Assembly (NCBI RefSeq): GCF_014638355.1
Contig: NZ_BMFK01000001.1
Location: forward strand, 1,627,160-1,691,159
DNA: 64,000 nt
Reading direction: 5' to 3'
From: Priestia taiwanensis
GTDB lineage: Bacteria > Bacillota > Bacilli > Bacillales > Bacillaceae_G
The position numbers and the translations under genes were made by a program. Shown one piece after another: positions 26,458-36,436 of this stretch. Positions within the stretch are counted from its first letter, which is position 1; each line of letters opens with the position of its first letter. Under the pieces are notes generated by a model that ran no database searches, was not told where the DNA came from, and saw nothing but the letters and a program-made list of their open reading frames with translations.

Positions 26458-28539
26458 TTATTTTTCGTATGAATATGGCTTACTTGTGAAAATTTTAATC
26501 TTTTGTGAATCGAGTAGATGCAGTGTTACCGCATGCTTTCCACTATCTACCTTACTTGCACTAACTGTTAGCGTCGTTGGGTTCTCATACGTTGTATCTA
26601 CTTCTTTACCGTCAATTACTACTTTCGTGTCTTTCGTGAACATGCTACCAGTAACAATGATATTACCATCTTTCTCTTCTATCTTCTCAATTTCCGGACC
26701 TTTAATTCCTAAATGGAAACCTTCTGGATTCGGAAGTTGAGCTGATGGTACGGCATATTGATTTCCGTGTAAAATATCGTACTGCAACATTTTGTACTCG
26801 TCCATCTTCTCACGTGAGAAGTTCTCTGCATCTAACCAACGTTCTGATGGTAAGAAATTCACACCATTTACATATTGTTCGTGTAAGAAGTTCGACATTG
26901 TATTCCCTTCTACTCCTGCACGGTCTAATAAATATTGACCTAAGAACGATGTCGTTAATGATAAATCGCCTTTTTGTCCAGAGTAATTGTCCCAAATAAG
27001 CATTGGTGTATTGTACATTTCTTTATATGATGCATAGTCGCCTGGTTTCTCACCCATACCTACTTCATCATATACTTTTTCACCAGCACCTAATGAAGGA
27101 CGGTGGTCACCGAAGTATACAACAATTGTCGGTTCGTCAATTGCACTTAATTCGTCTGTTAATTGTTTAATGGATTGATCAACAGAATGCATTGTATTAG
27201 CGAAATATTCTACAATATTCTTCGATGATTCTGTTTTTAAGCCTTCTGCTGTAATATCCCCGATATCTTTATTATCTGGATACGGACCATGTCCTTCCAT
27301 CGTTACAGCGTAAATAAATGCTGGCTTCTCTTGATTCTTCACTTGATCTGCAATACGTGGTACTAATTCTTTATCTTTCACATAACCGCCAGCTGTCTCT
27401 GGATCTTGGTAGAACTCAAGGCTATCAAGACGGTTAAATCCTAAGTTTTTATATACATCTTTAATTTTATAGAACCAGCTATGCCACGGTGTCATTGCTG
27501 TTGCGTCGTAGCCAGCTTCTCTAAATTGCCATGCGATTGATGGTAACGGACGATTCACATAATGAATGTAAGGCATTACTCCACTTGGCACATATTTCGC
27601 TGACATACCTGTAATAACTTCGAATTCAGAGTTTGCTGTTCCGCCTCCGAATACAGATACGTTCATCTTTCCTGATAGATGCTCTTTTTGAAGAGCATGG
27701 AAGTTTGGAAGTGGATCTTCACTATACGTTACGCCTGGTAATTCTGTCGGATCAGAGAATGCTTCACTCATCACAACAATAACGTTTGGTTGTCTTCCGT
27801 CTGGTGTATCAGGAGCTTTCTTCACTACTTCCTGTACTGCTGTCTGTGGTACTAAATTCTCAATTGTTTCTTTATTGTACCCCGCTGGTTCTGGCACATG
27901 TAAATGTTTAATGTTGTCAATAAACGCTAAATATAGACCTGCTGATTCGTAACTTGCACGTTGATCGTATGAAACGAATCCTAAGCCTAATTTACCTTGA
28001 ATATCATATTTCTCTTCGTTCACTAATAGGAATACCGATACAAGCCCTAGAATTCCTAACGCTGCGCGAATGCCAAAATGGATTTTCTTATCGCCCATTG
28101 TTTTCCATACATAACGAACTGCCATCACGACAAGAATAAGGATAATTGGAATAAGAATCCATACAAATGTCGGAACATAGGATGTTACTTCACCAGCTTC
28201 TGTCGTTAATAAGAAATCTGCTGGAAGTAACGGCTCGCCACGGAACGCTTGCTTAATGGCACTCCCTGCTGCAAATCCACAAAGTGGAATACTTAATATA
28301 ATTCCCGCTACCATGTAAGCACGAACGGAAATTAATAAAAAAATCGAAAACACACCAAATATTAATACGTATGTTACTAACCACTCTTTCGGATGAATAC
28401 CTAACCATATTCCCAAACTTACAACCGAGCCACCGCGCTGAATCAGTTCAACTAGTAGCATCGTAATCAGTGGTAATAAGAATACAAATAAATATGGTGA
28501 GCGTTGCTTTTTCTCTTGTTGTTTCTTTTTAAATAACAT
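26458..28539 (-). CDS. LTA synthase-family phosphoglycerol transferase, variant 1
   Basis: A 693-aa membrane enzyme. It has five helices in residues 15-190, an extracellular sulfatase-fold domain (about 245-600), and an extra ~75-residue C-terminal beta-rich domain (PEIEKIEEKDGNIIVTGSMF onward) resembling IPT/Ig-like modules. Metal and nucleophile motifs are MSEAFSDPTELPG, the Thr in FGGGTANSEFEVITG and YFGDHRPSLG. Canonical LtaS has GQGKTSD around the nucleophile, so this is a divergent branch that may act on another polyglycerol-phosphate or glycolipid substrate. AAAGGAG precedes the ATG. It is paralogous to the next gene and separately terminated. Confidence 0.88.
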   Translation of the reverse strand: MLFKKKQQEKKQRSPYLFVFLLPLITMLLVELIQRGGSVVSLGIWLGIHPKEWLVTYVLIFGVFSIFLLISVRAYMVAGIILSIPLCGFAAGSAIKQAFRGEPLLPADFLLTTEAGEVTSYVPTFVWILIPIILILVVMAVRYVWKTMGDKKIHFGIRAALGILGLVSVFLLVNEEKYDIQGKLGLGFVSYDQRASYESAGLYLAFIDNIKHLHVPEPAGYNKETIENLVPQTAVQEVVKKAPDTPDGRQPNVIVVMSEAFSDPTELPGVTYSEDPLPNFHALQKEHLSGKMNVSVFGGGTANSEFEVITGMSAKYVPSGVMPYIHYVNRPLPSIAWQFREAGYDATAMTPWHSWFYKIKDVYKNLGFNRLDSLEFYQDPETAGGYVKDKELVPRIADQVKNQEKPAFIYAVTMEGHGPYPDNKDIGDITAEGLKTESSKNIVEYFANTMHSVDQSIKQLTDELSAIDEPTIVVYFGDHRPSLGAGEKVYDEVGMGEKPGDYASYKEMYNTPMLIWDNYSGQKGDLSLTTSFLGQYLLDRAGVEGNTMSNFLHEQYVNGVNFLPSERWLDAENFSREKMDEYKMLQYDILHGNQYAVPSAQLPNPEGFHLGIKGPEIEKIEEKDGNIIVTGSMFTKDTKVVIDGKEVDTTYENPTTLTVSASKVDSGKHAVTLHLLDSQKIKIFTSKPYSYEK

Positions 28540-28660
28540 TTAGACACGCTCCTTTGCTTTGTCAGTATAGATTATATCAGCTGTTAGTTCTCCACCTCTA
28601 ACAGATTGATAGAAATATTCCTCTCGAATAACTTTCATTATAGCAGTCTACATACCTATT

Positions 28661-28700
28661 GAAAAATAAAAAAGTAGTCTGAAAACATCAGACTACTTTT
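28661..28700 (-). terminator. Terminator after the second LTA-synthase-like gene
   Basis: On the minus strand AAAAGTAGTCTGA / TCAGACTACTTTT with a 5-nt loop, then TTTATTTTTC. Confidence 0.85.
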
Positions 28701-28702
28701 CC

Positions 28703-30769
28703 TTAAAAGGTATATTCTGCACTTGTGTAAATGTTCGCATCTCGAGAGTCGTACAGTTGAATCTTAACTTTATCGCCATCTGCCGCACTCTTCGCCTCGA
28801 TTTCTAACGTTGTAGGGTTCACATATGTTGTCTGTATATCTTTTCCATTTACTTGTACACGACATTTTTCAGTGAACACTGTCCCAGTAATTACTAGTTT
28901 GTCCCCATCTTTAGCAATCGTGCTAATTTCCGGACCTTTGTACCCTTGTTTGAAACCTTCCGTTACAGGAATATCTTTTTTTGTTACACCATAACGTTCT
29001 CCAAATAACATATCATATTGCAATAGCCTATATTCATCTATTACTTCTTTCGGGAATTTAATTTCATTAAACCACTGCTCTGCTAAAATGTAACGATGAC
29101 CTTCTTTAAATAAGCCTGCTAAATAATTTGTTAAGTTATTTCCTTCTACACCAGCACGGTCTAATAAGTAAGGTCCAATGAATGGCGCACTCATTGACAA
29201 CTCGCCTTTTTCACCCGAATAGTTATCCCATATTAATAACGGTGTATGATACATTCTCATGTAATCTTCAAACGGTGTGCCACCTGTATTGAATTTAGTA
29301 CCTTCAAATACACCACCAAGCGAAGGCAAGTGATCACCGAAGAATAAGACAATTGTTGGTTCATCTAACGCTTGCAAATCATCTGTTAATTGCTTAATAG
29401 ATGCATCTATTTCATTCATCGTATTTGCGAAATAACTAAGTTGTTCTAACTGATTGTCTGGTAACTCGGCATTAACCTTTATCTTATCTTTCTTCGGCAT
29501 ATTATCATATGGACCGTGACCTTGCATCGTTACTGCATAAATAAACGCAGGTTCTTCTGTGTCAGCTACTTGATTTGTTATTTTCTTCATCAATTCTTTA
29601 TCTTTAATATAATATCCATCCATTTCTGGCTCTGCATAGAATTCCATACCTTCTAAGCGATTAAATCCAAAATATTTGTATACGTCCTTTAATCGATAGA
29701 ACCAGTTGTGGTATGTCGTCATCGCAGACGTATCATAACCAGCTTGTCTAAATTGCCATGCGATGGATGGTGTTTCTTTATTGACATAATGAATGTACGG
29801 TATTCCCCCTGCTGGTGTATATTTCGTCGACATGCCTGTCAACGCTTCGAACTCACTATTTGCTGTTCCTCCACCAAATACAGATACATTCACTTTCCCA
29901 CCAATATGCTCATCCTGCAAGCGGTGGAAGTTCGGAAGTGGATTTTCACTGTAGGTTACATTCGGCAAATATGTTGGATCGAAAAATGCTTCACTCATCA
30001 CAACAATGACATTTGGCTTCTTCTCTTCCCCACTACCAGCTAATGCTGTTGTAGCAACCTGACTTTTCGCTCGCTTATCAACAAGCTCTTTTACCGTATC
30101 TTCTGTGTAATTCTCAGGTTCTGAAATGTGTAAATATTGCAAGTTATCAATGAACGCTAAAGCTAAACCGTTTTGATTATAGTTCGTTTGTTGTTCAAAT
30201 GAAATAAAACGAAGTCCTGCCTGTTCACGTAACTTCACTTTATCTTCCATAAAGAAAAGAATCATTACTACAACTGCCAGCACTGGCATTACAATACGTA
30301 CCCACTTCGGTACAGTCCTCCCTTTTCCCCATTTCGAAATAAAGAAAACTCCAATAGCGACACCGACAATTGCAAGTGCTGCTAAAATCCACGTCATAAG
30401 GGGCACGTACATACTTACCGCCATCGCCTCTTTCAACATCCAAAAGTCTGTCGGAATAACTGGCTCACCACGAAATTCTGCTTTAACTGAACTACCGTAT
30501 GCAAAGGTGGCCAATAGCAATGTGACAACTGCACTTCCAATGAAGTATCCTTGCGCCGAAAATGCCATAAACATTGCACACGCACTCCATACAAATACGT
30601 ACGTAAAGAAAAACTCTACCGGTCTGTCTACCATCCAATGAAGAAATGCACCAATAGAACGACGATGTAATCCTTCCATTAATCCAACTGTCATAAGTGG
30701 GAGGATGAACATCATGGTATAATGTACCCATGTCAATGATTTCTTCATGTTGCTTTTTCTACTCATCAT
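28703..30769 (-). CDS. LTA synthase-family phosphoglycerol transferase, variant 2
   Basis: A 688-aa paralogue of the neighbouring gene, same build: five N-terminal helices, an extracellular sulfatase-type catalytic domain and a C-terminal beta-rich extension (GPEISTIAKDGDKLVITGTV onward). Motifs are MSEAFFDPTYLPN, FGGGTANSEFEALTGMS and FFGDHLPSLGG. The two genes lie head to tail with a terminator between, so they arose by tandem duplication and have since diverged. Likely role: extracellular transfer of phosphoglycerol units onto a cell-envelope glycolipid or polymer. The ATG at 30769 follows AGAGGAG. Confidence 0.88.
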   Translation of the reverse strand: MMSRKSNMKKSLTWVHYTMMFILPLMTVGLMEGLHRRSIGAFLHWMVDRPVEFFFTYVFVWSACAMFMAFSAQGYFIGSAVVTLLLATFAYGSSVKAEFRGEPVIPTDFWMLKEAMAVSMYVPLMTWILAALAIVGVAIGVFFISKWGKGRTVPKWVRIVMPVLAVVVMILFFMEDKVKLREQAGLRFISFEQQTNYNQNGLALAFIDNLQYLHISEPENYTEDTVKELVDKRAKSQVATTALAGSGEEKKPNVIVVMSEAFFDPTYLPNVTYSENPLPNFHRLQDEHIGGKVNVSVFGGGTANSEFEALTGMSTKYTPAGGIPYIHYVNKETPSIAWQFRQAGYDTSAMTTYHNWFYRLKDVYKYFGFNRLEGMEFYAEPEMDGYYIKDKELMKKITNQVADTEEPAFIYAVTMQGHGPYDNMPKKDKIKVNAELPDNQLEQLSYFANTMNEIDASIKQLTDDLQALDEPTIVLFFGDHLPSLGGVFEGTKFNTGGTPFEDYMRMYHTPLLIWDNYSGEKGELSMSAPFIGPYLLDRAGVEGNNLTNYLAGLFKEGHRYILAEQWFNEIKFPKEVIDEYRLLQYDMLFGERYGVTKKDIPVTEGFKQGYKGPEISTIAKDGDKLVITGTVFTEKCRVQVNGKDIQTTYVNPTTLEIEAKSAADGDKVKIQLYDSRDANIYTSAEYTF

Positions 30770-30861
30770 ACTTCTACTCTCCTCTTTTGAATTCTATCGA
30801 CTATTATCCCCAATTTGTCGAACATTGTCCATAACTTTTAACATTTTACCCAAAAAACTAC

Positions 30862-30903
30862 AAAACGCCTAGGAAGGTGTTTCACCTTTCTAGACGTTTT
30901 CCT
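30862..30903 (-). terminator. Terminator of the APC permease gene
   Basis: On the minus strand AAACGTCTAGAAAGGTG / CACCTTCCTAGGCGTTT with a 3-nt loop and a few non-Watson-Crick pairs, then TTGTAGTTTTTTGG. Confidence 0.75.
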
Positions 30904-32328
30904 TTACAGGTACATTTGACCTGTAGTGATTAAATACACTGTTGTTACAGCTGCAACAACAATGATAAGCGCTAACATTGCTTCATACTTCGTAAACATT
31001 CGCTCATTCGACTCTTTCTTCGCTTTCCAGTAGAAAACAAGTCCGATGAAGTATAGCGTTGTTACACTTAGTAAGTACGTTAATCCTGCAGCATAAATAA
31101 GCCATGCAGCATACACCGATGCAATAATACCGATAATAAGTTGTTTTCTTGTTACTTCATTTTGATTGTATCCGTCACGATTCACTGTTATTTTCACTTG
31201 ATACAGCGCAGAGAATAAGTATGGGAGTAGCATCGCTGTACTTGCCATTGAATATAACGCTTGGTAAGTCGACGATGTAACTGCAATTAAGACGAAGAAA
31301 ATTTGCATAATCCCACTCGTTACCCATAACGAAGCGCTTGGACTTTCATTCTTATTTACCTTATTGAACATTTTCGGAAATAACTTGTCTTTAGATGCGA
31401 CATACGGAATTTCACATGCTAAGATTGTCCAACCAAGTAAGGTACCAACTAATGAAATAATTAATCCAACATTAATTAAGATTGCTCCCCACGGCCCAAC
31501 AACATACTCTAACACATACGCTGTTGACGGAGACTTCAAGCTTGCTAGCTCTTCTTTTGGCATAACACCAAGTGATAACATCGAAATCATGATATAAATT
31601 GCTAACGTACCTAATAATCCGATAACCGTCGCACGACCAACATCTTTCTTATTTTTCGCTCGACCTGATAATACGACTGCACCTTCTACACCGATGAATA
31701 CCCACAGTGTAACAAGCATCGTGCTTCTTGTCTGTTCAAACAACGAGCTCCAACTGAATTCACCTGGTCCGAAGAACTCAAATGTAAATGTCTTCATGTT
31801 GAATGCAATAACCATAACAATAATGAAAAGCACAACTGGAATTAATTTCGCAATCGTTGTTACTAAATTAACGAGCGTTGCTTCTTTCATTCCACGTAAT
31901 ACAAGAAAATGATACGTCCATAATAGAGCCGAAGCGCCAATCATTGACGCCATATTATTACCCTCTCCAAAGATTGGGAAGAAATAACTTAATGAATTAA
32001 ATAATAATGTGAAACTAGCAATCGTTCCTAAGAAAGCCGATAACCAATAACCGAAGGCACTATTGAAGCCTACATACTCTCCAAATCCCGCTCGTGCATA
32101 ACTATACACACCGCCATCAAGCTCCGGCTTCTTCACTGCTAAGTTTTGAAAACATAGCGCTAGCGCTATCATTCCTATACCTGTAATCACCCAACCGATT
32201 AGTACAGCACCGCTATGTGCACCTGCTGCCATATCACTCGGAAGGTTAAATAATCCCCCGCCAATCATGGCCCCAACTACTACCCCGATTAAAGAAGGTA
32301 GTCCTAGTTTGTTGTTAATCGCTCTCAC
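30904..32328 (-). CDS. APC-superfamily basic amino acid antiporter (arginine/ornithine type)
   Basis: A 474-aa 12-helix transporter of the basic amino acid/polyamine antiporter family. Characteristic segments are IGVVVGAMIGGGLFNLPSDM (substrate backbone-binding helix 1), KPELDGGVYSYARAGFGEYVG in helices 2-3, and TLWVFIGVEGAVVLSGRAKNK in helix 6. It resembles ArcD-type arginine:ornithine exchangers, but no arcABC genes are near, so the substrate is inferred. The start is uncertain: GTG at 32328 gives the family's usual N-terminus but has no convincing ribosome site. Confidence 0.85.
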   Translation of the reverse strand: MRAINNKLGLPSLIGVVVGAMIGGGLFNLPSDMAAGAHSGAVLIGWVITGIGMIALALCFQNLAVKKPELDGGVYSYARAGFGEYVGFNSAFGYWLSAFLGTIASFTLLFNSLSYFFPIFGEGNNMASMIGASALLWTYHFLVLRGMKEATLVNLVTTIAKLIPVVLFIIVMVIAFNMKTFTFEFFGPGEFSWSSLFEQTRSTMLVTLWVFIGVEGAVVLSGRAKNKKDVGRATVIGLLGTLAIYIMISMLSLGVMPKEELASLKSPSTAYVLEYVVGPWGAILINVGLIISLVGTLLGWTILACEIPYVASKDKLFPKMFNKVNKNESPSASLWVTSGIMQIFFVLIAVTSSTYQALYSMASTAMLLPYLFSALYQVKITVNRDGYNQNEVTRKQLIIGIIASVYAAWLIYAAGLTYLLSVTTLYFIGLVFYWKAKKESNERMFTKYEAMLALIIVVAAVTTVYLITTGQMYL

Positions 32329-32858
32329 CCCGATATCTATCTATATTCATTATTCCATTGAATATTTATACATTGTTTAGAAGCTAATTATAGAAGATGG
32401 TTATTTATTTGTCTATATATTTCCTCAAAAAAGTTTTTGTACTAAAATTCATAACACATTCTCCACTTATAAATACTGTCTAAATCCTTCTATTGCAAGC
32501 TTTTATAATACATGACTAGAGATAAATGGAATGCCATATAATAAAGGAGAAATGAGGTAACTTACCTCTACTCTCATGTGAAAAACCTTGAAATAACAAG
32601 AGTATTCTTATTATAATAAGAACTATCGTTTAGTTTTATCCTTATATTATAAGAATAATCTGCACATATACGAATCAAATAAGGTTCATTTATGTGCTCC
32701 TTATTCGGGCAACTATACATATATATTCATTTAACATGCTTCTTTCACTAACACTTTATTTGTCCTACCAACATAACCACTCACTTGGTTTTACAAATCA
32801 GCATATGTAGTTTAGTTTTGCATGAACAAGGAAAACAATAAAAAAGAGGAGGAACATT
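32329..32858. other. 530-bp AT-rich divergent spacer
   Basis: This spacer between two divergent amino acid transporters holds no credible gene. It has several dyads: GAGGTAA-C-TTACCTC at 32554-32568 (perfect), TTCTTATTATAATAAGAA near 32607, CTTATATTATAAG near 32650, and AATAAGG/CCTTATT around 32678-32706. There is no T-box, S-box, lysine or glycine riboswitch that I can recognise. It is longer than two simple promoters need. Confidence 0.5.
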
Positions 32859-34292
32859 ATGGGAAATATTCATGATTTTATTATTGCAGCGAACAGTGTT
32901 CTTTGGAAATACGTCCTTATCGCCGTTCTTCTTGCATTAGGTGTGTTTTTCACACTACGAACAAATTTCGTTCAATTCCGTTACATAAAGGAAATGTTCC
33001 GTTTATTAGGAGAATCAAAGCAAAAAGAGTCATCTGGCGTATCATCGTTCCAAGCATTCTGTATTAGTATTGCTTCTCGTGTAGGAACAGGAACAATTGC
33101 GGGTGTCGCAATCGCTATTACAACTGGAGGGCCTGGTGCTATCTTCTGGATGTGGGTTATCGCTCTGATTGGAGCAGCCACTGGTTTCATTGAGAGTACA
33201 CTTGGACAAGTATACAAAATCCGTGATAATGGCGGATACCGTGGCGGTCCTGCTTACTATATGGAACAAGGACTAAATAAACGTTGGCTGGGGATTATTT
33301 TCTCTATTCTTATTACTATTACATACGGTCTTGTATTCAATGCAGTACAAGCTAATACAGTAAGTGCCGCACTACAAAACGCATACAGTATAGATACAAA
33401 AATAACAGGTATTTTATTAGCGCTACTATTCACAGTAGTTGTGGTTGGTGGTATTAATCGTATCGCTCGCTTCACAGAAATAATCGTACCAATTATGGCA
33501 ATTGCATACGTTGGTGTTGCACTATTCGTTATGTTTAAGAACATTACGTTACTTCCAGCAGTATTTGAAACAATTATGGCAAATGCATTCGGCTTCCGCG
33601 AATTTGCTGGTGGCGGTATGGGCGCTGCCCTTATGCTTGGTATTCAACGTGGATTATTCTCGAATGAAGCTGGTATGGGATCTGCGCCAAATGCAGCTGC
33701 AACAGCGGAAGTATCTCACCCAGTAAAACAAGGATTAATTCAAACGTTAGGTGTATTTACAACGACAATTATCATTTGTAGTGCTACGGCATTTATGATT
33801 CTGTGCTCGGACTTATATGCTACATCTGGATTAACAGGAATTGAATTAACACAAATTACGTTACAAGAACAATTAGGTGGATGGGCAAGCGCATTCTTAA
33901 CATTCACGATTTTCTTATTCGTATTTAGCTCGTTAATTGGTAACTATTATTACGGCGAAACAAACATTGAATTTTTAAATATTCATAAACGTTGGTCGTA
34001 TGTATACCGTATTGCTGTTATTGCAATGATTGTCTTAGGTTCTATTGCTGCCCTACAATTTGTATGGGATATGGCAGACTTATTCATGGGCTTGATGGCG
34101 TTAGTGAATTTACTTGCAATTACGTTAATGAGCAAAACTGCTTTCGCTGTACTGAAAGACTTCACACGCCAAATGAAAGCTGGTAAAGACCCTGTCTTCT
34201 ATGCTGACACAGTACCTGGCCTTGATAATGTCGAGTGCTGGCAACGTGATGACGTACAAGAAACAAAAAAAGACCAGAATCATTTAGCATAA
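32859..34292 (+). CDS. Sodium:alanine/glycine symporter (AgcS family)
   Basis: A 477-aa Na+-coupled amino acid symporter. Family marks are FTLRTNFVQFRYIKEMFRLL at the N-terminus, GTGTIAGVAIAITTGGPGAIFWMW, GGYRGGPAYYMEQGL, and RGLFSNEAGMGSAPNAAATA. It imports alanine or glycine (GlnT and AlsT belong to the same family, so glutamine is possible). The ATG has GAGGAGG 8 nt upstream. The C-terminal ~40 residues are charged and cytoplasmic. Transcribed divergently from the APC antiporter. Confidence 0.92.
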   Translation: MGNIHDFIIAANSVLWKYVLIAVLLALGVFFTLRTNFVQFRYIKEMFRLLGESKQKESSGVSSFQAFCISIASRVGTGTIAGVAIAITTGGPGAIFWMWVIALIGAATGFIESTLGQVYKIRDNGGYRGGPAYYMEQGLNKRWLGIIFSILITITYGLVFNAVQANTVSAALQNAYSIDTKITGILLALLFTVVVVGGINRIARFTEIIVPIMAIAYVGVALFVMFKNITLLPAVFETIMANAFGFREFAGGGMGAALMLGIQRGLFSNEAGMGSAPNAAATAEVSHPVKQGLIQTLGVFTTTIIICSATAFMILCSDLYATSGLTGIELTQITLQEQLGGWASAFLTFTIFLFVFSSLIGNYYYGETNIEFLNIHKRWSYVYRIAVIAMIVLGSIAALQFVWDMADLFMGLMALVNLLAITLMSKTAFAVLKDFTRQMKAGKDPVFYADTVPGLDNVECWQRDDVQETKKDQNHLA

Positions 34293-34293
34293 T

Positions 34294-34330
34294 AAAAAGT
34301 GGCCATCGCATAGGTGGTCACTTTTTTTGT
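34294..34330. terminator. Terminator after the AgcS symporter
   Basis: AAAAAGTGGCCATC / GGTGGTCACTTTTTTT with a 6-nt loop (one G-U pair). It overlaps the end of the converging 42-aa gene. Confidence 0.85.
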
Positions 34331-34446
34331 TGTTCGCTTTTTGGAAGAATATTACCATCCACTTTGTTGATTTCCCCGCTGCTCGGCATAATTCTCCACT
34401 CACTATTTACGATAAACTGACTAAAAGTTTCATCCTTTTTCTTCAT
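34318..34446 (-). CDS. 42-aa hydrophilic small protein
   Basis: ATG with GGAAGGGGAG 7 nt upstream starts a 42-codon frame: MKKKDETFSQFIVNSEWRIM, then PSSGEINKVDGNILPKSEQQKK (shown as two parts). It is soluble and lysine-rich with no hydrophobic helix. The strong ribosome site and its placement between a terminator and the divergent LtaS-like gene support it being real. I recognise no named family. Confidence 0.6.
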   Translation of the reverse strand: MKKKDETFSQFIVNSEWRIMPSSGEINKVDGNILPKSEQQKK

Positions 34447-34545
34447 ATCTTCTCCCCTTCCTTTATATACTGATTACAACACGTCCATTTTTCGAATGGA
34501 CAACTCGGTTGCAAGGAACATTTTCTGTACGAAGGAGGATATGTC

Positions 34546-36435
34546 GTGAAGGAGGCATCACCAAACCAACTACGATTCATTCTGTTTGTTGCTATACTTA
34601 TTTGGCTAAAAACATATATCGTCTACAAACTTTCATTCCATTTCAAAATTGAAAATACAATGCAGGAATTCATTCTTTTCCTTAGTCCTTTGAGCTCGGT
34701 ATTGTTTTTAGTAGGTATTAGCTTGTTTCTAGAGGGGAAAAAGAGAACAAGATTCATCTTATTTGTGAGTATTTCCTTATCCCTCCTTCTTTCTAGTAAC
34801 ATTCTCTTCTATACATTTTTCGATGACTTTATTACATTGCCTGTTTTATTTCAAACAAACAACTTCGGAGATTTAGGCGCTAGTATCCAGCAACTAATCG
34901 ACTACAAAATACTCATTGCGTTCGCAGACGTTATCATTCTCCTCTTCGTCATATGGAAAGTGCCGTCGTTCATCTATACAGGACCTGTTTCTCGCCCTAA
35001 AAAAAACATGTATTTCATCACTTGCATATGTATCTTTCTCGTTAATTTAACGCTCGCTGAAATACAACGCCCACAACTACTAACACGTTCATTCGATCGT
35101 GAGATGCTCGTAAAAAACCTTGGTCTATACACGTATCATCTGTATGACGCTATTCTTCAATCAAAGACCTCTGTTCAGCGCGCCCTTGCAGATGGAAACA
35201 AATTAACGGAAGTCGAAAATTACATAAGTGCAAAATATCCAGAAGTGGAGAACGACTCTTTCTTCGGCATTGCAAAAGGAAAAAATATTATTATGGTATC
35301 GATGGAATCAACACAAAGTTTCCTTCTAAATCAAAAAATAAACGGACAAGAAATAACACCTTTCCTAAATAAATTCGCCAAACAAAGCTATTCCTTTCCT
35401 AACTTTTATCATCAAACAGGACAAGGAAAAACATCTGATGCCGAATTTCTTATTGAAAACTCATTATATCCACTAGACCGAGGAGCTGTCTTCTTCACTC
35501 ATCCAAACAACGAATATGTTGCCTTACCTGAACTATTAAAGCCAAATGGCTATTATTCTGCTGTTTTTCATGCCAATAATAAAAGCTTCTGGAACCGTGA
35601 TGTCATTTATCCAGCTTTTGGATATGACCGTTACTTCCATAATGGCGATTACGAAACAACACCTGAAACGTCTACACAATGGGGACTCAAAGACAAAGAG
35701 TTTTTCAAACAATCCATCCCTTATTTAACGTCGTTGCAACAACCGTTCTATACGAAACTTATTACATTAACGAATCACTATCCGTTCGATTTACCTGAAG
35801 AAGAACAAATGCTACCACCTTATGACTCGAATGACCAAACATTGAACCGTTACTTCCAAACTGTACGCTATATGGACGAGGCACTTGAACAATTTATTCA
35901 AGACTTAAAAGATGCAGGGTTATACGACAATTCTGTCATTATTTTATACGGCGATCATTACGGGATTTCAGAAAATCACAATAAAGCAATGGCAGCATAC
36001 TTAGATAAAGAATCGATTACACCATTTGACCATATTCAATTACAACGAGTTCCTCTCTTCGTTCATATCCCGGAAAAAAAAGGAAAGGTTATTCCAACTG
36101 TAAGCGGGGAAATTGATGTGAAGCCGACTATTCTTCATTTACTTGGCATCAGCAGCAACAAAGATTTTCATTTCGGACAACAACTATTCGCGAAGAAGCG
36201 CGAGGAATTCATCATTCTCCGTGACGATAGCTTCATCACGAAAGACCTCATCTATACGAAAGGTGTATGCTATGACAAAAAGACAGGAGAAGAAACAGAG
36301 ATGGGGAGTTGTACACCGTATATTCATCAATCGAAAGCCGAACTCGAGTACTCCGACAATATTATTTATAGTGACTTACTACGATTTTTTCCAGGCAACA
36401 AATACAAAACTGGTGAGCTAAAAACAGATTATTAA
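34546..36435 (+). CDS. Lipoteichoic acid synthase (LtaS family, canonical motifs)
   Basis: A 629-aa membrane enzyme that polymerises glycerol phosphate from phosphatidylglycerol onto the glycolipid anchor outside the cell. Five helices fill residues 10-175, then a linker and the sulfatase-fold domain. Catalytic landmarks match the characterised LtaS enzymes: MVSMESTQSF (Mn-binding Glu), GQGKTSDAEF (Thr nucleophile), and YGDHYGISENHN (Asp-His metal ligands). The GTG start has GGAGG 8 nt upstream. Unlike the two variants upstream it lacks a C-terminal beta domain. Which of the several Bacillus paralogues (LtaS, YfnI, YqgS, YvgJ) it matches cannot be settled here. Confidence 0.9.
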   Translation: MKEASPNQLRFILFVAILIWLKTYIVYKLSFHFKIENTMQEFILFLSPLSSVLFLVGISLFLEGKKRTRFILFVSISLSLLLSSNILFYTFFDDFITLPVLFQTNNFGDLGASIQQLIDYKILIAFADVIILLFVIWKVPSFIYTGPVSRPKKNMYFITCICIFLVNLTLAEIQRPQLLTRSFDREMLVKNLGLYTYHLYDAILQSKTSVQRALADGNKLTEVENYISAKYPEVENDSFFGIAKGKNIIMVSMESTQSFLLNQKINGQEITPFLNKFAKQSYSFPNFYHQTGQGKTSDAEFLIENSLYPLDRGAVFFTHPNNEYVALPELLKPNGYYSAVFHANNKSFWNRDVIYPAFGYDRYFHNGDYETTPETSTQWGLKDKEFFKQSIPYLTSLQQPFYTKLITLTNHYPFDLPEEEQMLPPYDSNDQTLNRYFQTVRYMDEALEQFIQDLKDAGLYDNSVIILYGDHYGISENHNKAMAAYLDKESITPFDHIQLQRVPLFVHIPEKKGKVIPTVSGEIDVKPTILHLLGISSNKDFHFGQQLFAKKREEFIILRDDSFITKDLIYTKGVCYDKKTGEETEMGSCTPYIHQSKAELEYSDNIIYSDLLRFFPGNKYKTGELKTDY

Positions 36436-36436
36436 A

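Noticed and set aside
30904..32328. Part of an arginine deiminase operon
   Set aside because: The permease resembles ArcD-type antiporters but no arcA, arcB or arcC lies nearby.
32329..32858. A T-box, lysine, glycine or other known riboswitch before the transporters
   Set aside because: None of the conserved cores (for example a T-box AGGGTGGNACC) could be found on either strand.
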